From the NCBI GenBank assembly GCA_038380795.1, contig CM076270.1:17433501-17497500 (forward strand): a stretch of 64,000 nucleotides of DNA, written 5' to 3'. The stretch comes from Pyrocephalus nanus. Its lineage: Eukaryota; Chordata; Aves; Passeriformes; Tyrannidae. Position 1 is the first letter of the stretch. Each line of letters begins with the position of its first letter. Both the position numbers and the translations under genes were made by a program. Positions 61,689-64,000 of the stretch are shown piece after piece. The notes below the pieces were generated by a model. It was not told where the DNA came from and did not search any database. It saw only the letters and a program-made list of their open reading frames with translations.

Positions 61689-63804
61689 TTTATCTCAGCT
61701 AGGAGAGAAAATTACTAAAGCCATGTACTCTAATCAAAATAATCACCATCATAAATGGTGATTTTGGTAGCTCTAGAGCACCTGCACAAAGACATAACTT
61801 CAGTCCAACCACACATGGGAAGAGGGCCCAAGTATCTCCAAGAAACACCTAAAAAATAAGCTTTAAGTACTGTCTTCGCCGAACAGGAATGAGTAAGTAT
61901 TTTCTTTTCCATTTTGATGTCCAGTTCTGTTCTTAGTAATGTGATGTTCATTGGAAAGAAAGTTGATGCTTCCTTGCAGCGGGGGTTCTGAAAGGTTCTG
62001 AATGGCTGATTTCAGCACTGCAGTACAGAGTAGCCTCCAGCCTTTGAGCTGAAGCATTCCCCCTTTTACAGCCATCAAGCACAGAACCCTTCCTGAGAAT
62101 CATGGAGCTGTACCTGTAGGCTGCCTCCTTGATAATGCTTAAGTAGGCATAATTTGTGGAATCCTTCCATCAGATGAATCGTTTTATACTGTAAGCCTGC
62201 TTTTTGGGAATTGGGCACTGTGCTTTCTGCTCCTGCACCAAGGAGTCCAGATTGTGCACTTTTTATTTTAATTGGTACCAGTGCAGTTCTCATCAAAGAT
62301 GTCTTTGTGTGTACTCTCTGAAGCGGAGATGTTAATACAGATTATGTTGATATGGACCCTTATAATAATTTACTGAAGCTTTTTAAACGATATTTTTAAT
62401 ACTGCAAATTTTTGATAGAGGCTAATGATGCAGGAAGAGGAAATGCTCACTTTGACAGAGGTTCAGAGCAAGCTTGAGAGCAAGGACACTGCTGCCTGTT
62501 CCAGCTTCTTCCTCAGAATAATTGAGTTCACCACATTATCTTAGGGAAATACTCAGTTTATCCTGGTTTTCCTTTACTTGAGCTGCAAGGACAGAAGGAG
62601 AAGCAGGGTCCACTCACTGCCTGTGACTTCAGGTTCCCCTCCTGCCCGAGGTGATGGGGCAGAGCCGTGAGCTCTGTCCAGCTCCGGAGAGACGAGACAA
62701 GAGGAACTCCCCGGAGCAGAGAGGTGACAGGAGGGGTTTGTACACGTGGCTGGGCTTGCTGAAACCAAGGTGTTCTGGATGCTCACGACTTGGCAATTCC
62801 AGATGCAGAAACTCAGGTGGTAAAAGTATTTTGTGTCTGACCATTGACTGAACTCAGCTGGAGATGTGCAGATACACTTATGCTCTGCCAGTGGCAATGC
62901 TCAGAGAAGCCAAAGGGTCGTCTTTCTGAATTGCCCAACTAGGCAAGTTGATGTGGGGGTTATTCCTTCCACGGAAGGTGGCAAAAACCAATTCAAGAGC
63001 ATTAAGAAACTCGCAAGACTTGATCACTGTGAGGCACAATGAATATTTTCATCTGAATGTAGTCTCATGCACGCAAGAAAGTACAAGTGAAATGGTTTGT
63101 TGTGCCTGGCTAAAAAAAATTTGAGCAACATATACTCAGAAAAGGAGTCTACATGGTAAGATGAGATTTCTAAGCAGAAATTTGCTGTCTGGTTGGGGGC
63201 CAAGCAGTGATTTTTATTTTTTTTTAAATATGTTTAGAACACAAGTTTCCTCAATGTGGAATTATTTCAGATGGCATTAATAAAAAATGGATGTGGCTGT
63301 CAGTTCATCATGACAGTGTCAGTGCTGTGAGCATTGCCACACAACAGCCTCCTACCAACCCCAAACGGGCAGTGACTCGTGTTCTCTGCACGCTGCCTTT
63401 GCTGTCTTCCCTAACTAATGTTACACACAAGTTCATCAAAGTGTAACAGCCCTGGTATCATTACTGTCTAAGAACTGTAAACTATTTACAGGAACATTTC
63501 CTTTTTTCTACTATAGGGATCCAGTCTACGCTCATGTTTGTGTGTGAATAATTCTGTGATCATTTTCTGGTAGTGCTGTTACAAGTGATGCACATAAAGC
63601 CCCTGTGTACAGCTTGTTAATAATGTAATTATGGCTTACTTTGTATGATTAGCTTCAAAGAAAAGAATGTATGGTCATTTTGAAAAGACCTGTGCCTTGA
63701 ATTATTTTTATCTATTGTGAAAAAGAGCTTGGGTTGCTTCTCCCAATTTGTACCTTTATTAGGATTGGTCTTACTGTCTGGACTGTTGATGTTCTTCTAA
63801 GAGA

Positions 63805-63810
63805 AATAAA
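63805..63810 (+). terminator. Candidate KLHL24 distal polyadenylation signal
   Basis: An AATAAA hexamer followed by T-rich sequence, about 5 kb after the stop codon. An alternative AATAAA is at 63279-63284. Confidence 0.45.
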
Positions 63811-64000
63811 TTTTGCCATTCATTTTAATATGAACAGTTAAACTTCTTGTTTAGAATATGCGTAGAATGCTTCCATTTATACAGTGCTATGGCAGATATA
63901 ATCTAGGGAAATCAGTATTTGTTTTTTTCTATTTTTTGTTTCAGTGACAAAGGACTGAGTTTAGTCTTTGACTTCCTGACCTAAACATGTACAGTTTCTT

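Larger units (their letters stand above)
58815..63835 (+). other. KLHL24: KLHL24 3' UTR (predicted, about 5 kb)
   Basis: No reading frame of interest follows the stop. The sequence is AT-rich and free of recognisable interspersed repeats, as expected of a long avian 3' UTR. Canonical AATAAA hexamers occur at 63279-63284 and 63805-63810; the latter is the best terminal candidate. A G-run cluster lies at 61670-61688. Earlier cleavage at weaker signals is possible; the length is inferred. Confidence 0.55.

Noticed and set aside
63930..63960. Acceptor-like pyrimidine tract ending ttgtttcag near 63955
   Set aside because: YEATS2 follows KLHL24 in mammals, but the sequence after this site gives no recognisable YEATS2 coding segment in the remaining 45 bases.

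Overview
This window is vertebrate nuclear DNA, almost certainly from a bird. It has split genes with GT-AG introns, several CR1 LINE tails with the avian octamer 3' end, and a degenerate endogenous retrovirus whose LTR resembles a family I associate with songbirds (from memory, unchecked). I see no bacterial, CRISPR, tRNA or rRNA features.

Two genes are present, and both reconstruct completely from the sequence. KLHL6 lies on the minus strand (start codon at 25387, stop ending at 4674) in seven coding exons that join in frame to 610 residues. KLHL24 lies on the plus strand (start 48521, stop ending at 58814) in six coding exons that join in frame to 600 residues. Both are BTB-BACK-Kelch substrate adaptors for CUL3 ubiquitin ligases. 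They are transcribed away from each other, separated by about 17 kb between the KLHL6 start codon and the KLHL24 CpG island. This head-to-head order matches the mammalian KLHL6-KLHL24 neighbourhood (human 3q27).

Layout: 1-3960 is sequence beyond the KLHL6 3' end. 3960-25387 is KLHL6, with introns holding two CR1 copies, a polypurine tract and a cluster of inverted repeats. 25388-42500 is intergenic and contains an ERV remnant (LTR at 27465-28062 plus decayed internal sequence to a primer-binding-site-like segment at 29157-29174), two more CR1 copies and a GC-rich block near 35 kb. 42500-43780 is a CpG island carrying the KLHL24 promoter, with a ZNF143/THAP11-type motif and, 650 bp on, inverted CCAAT and GC boxes. 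43780-48452 is the 5'-UTR intron. 48453-58814 holds the coding exons. 58815 to about 63830 is a long 3' UTR.

The most interesting points are small: a start-stop uORF two bases before the KLHL24 initiation codon, conservation of the KLHL24 Met29 alternative start, an overlapping uORF at KLHL6, a compact run of three inverted repeats in KLHL6 intron 2, and an ERV that keeps its primer-binding side but has lost the adjoining LTR. I found no evidence for a new biological system. This is an ordinary, well-conserved locus.
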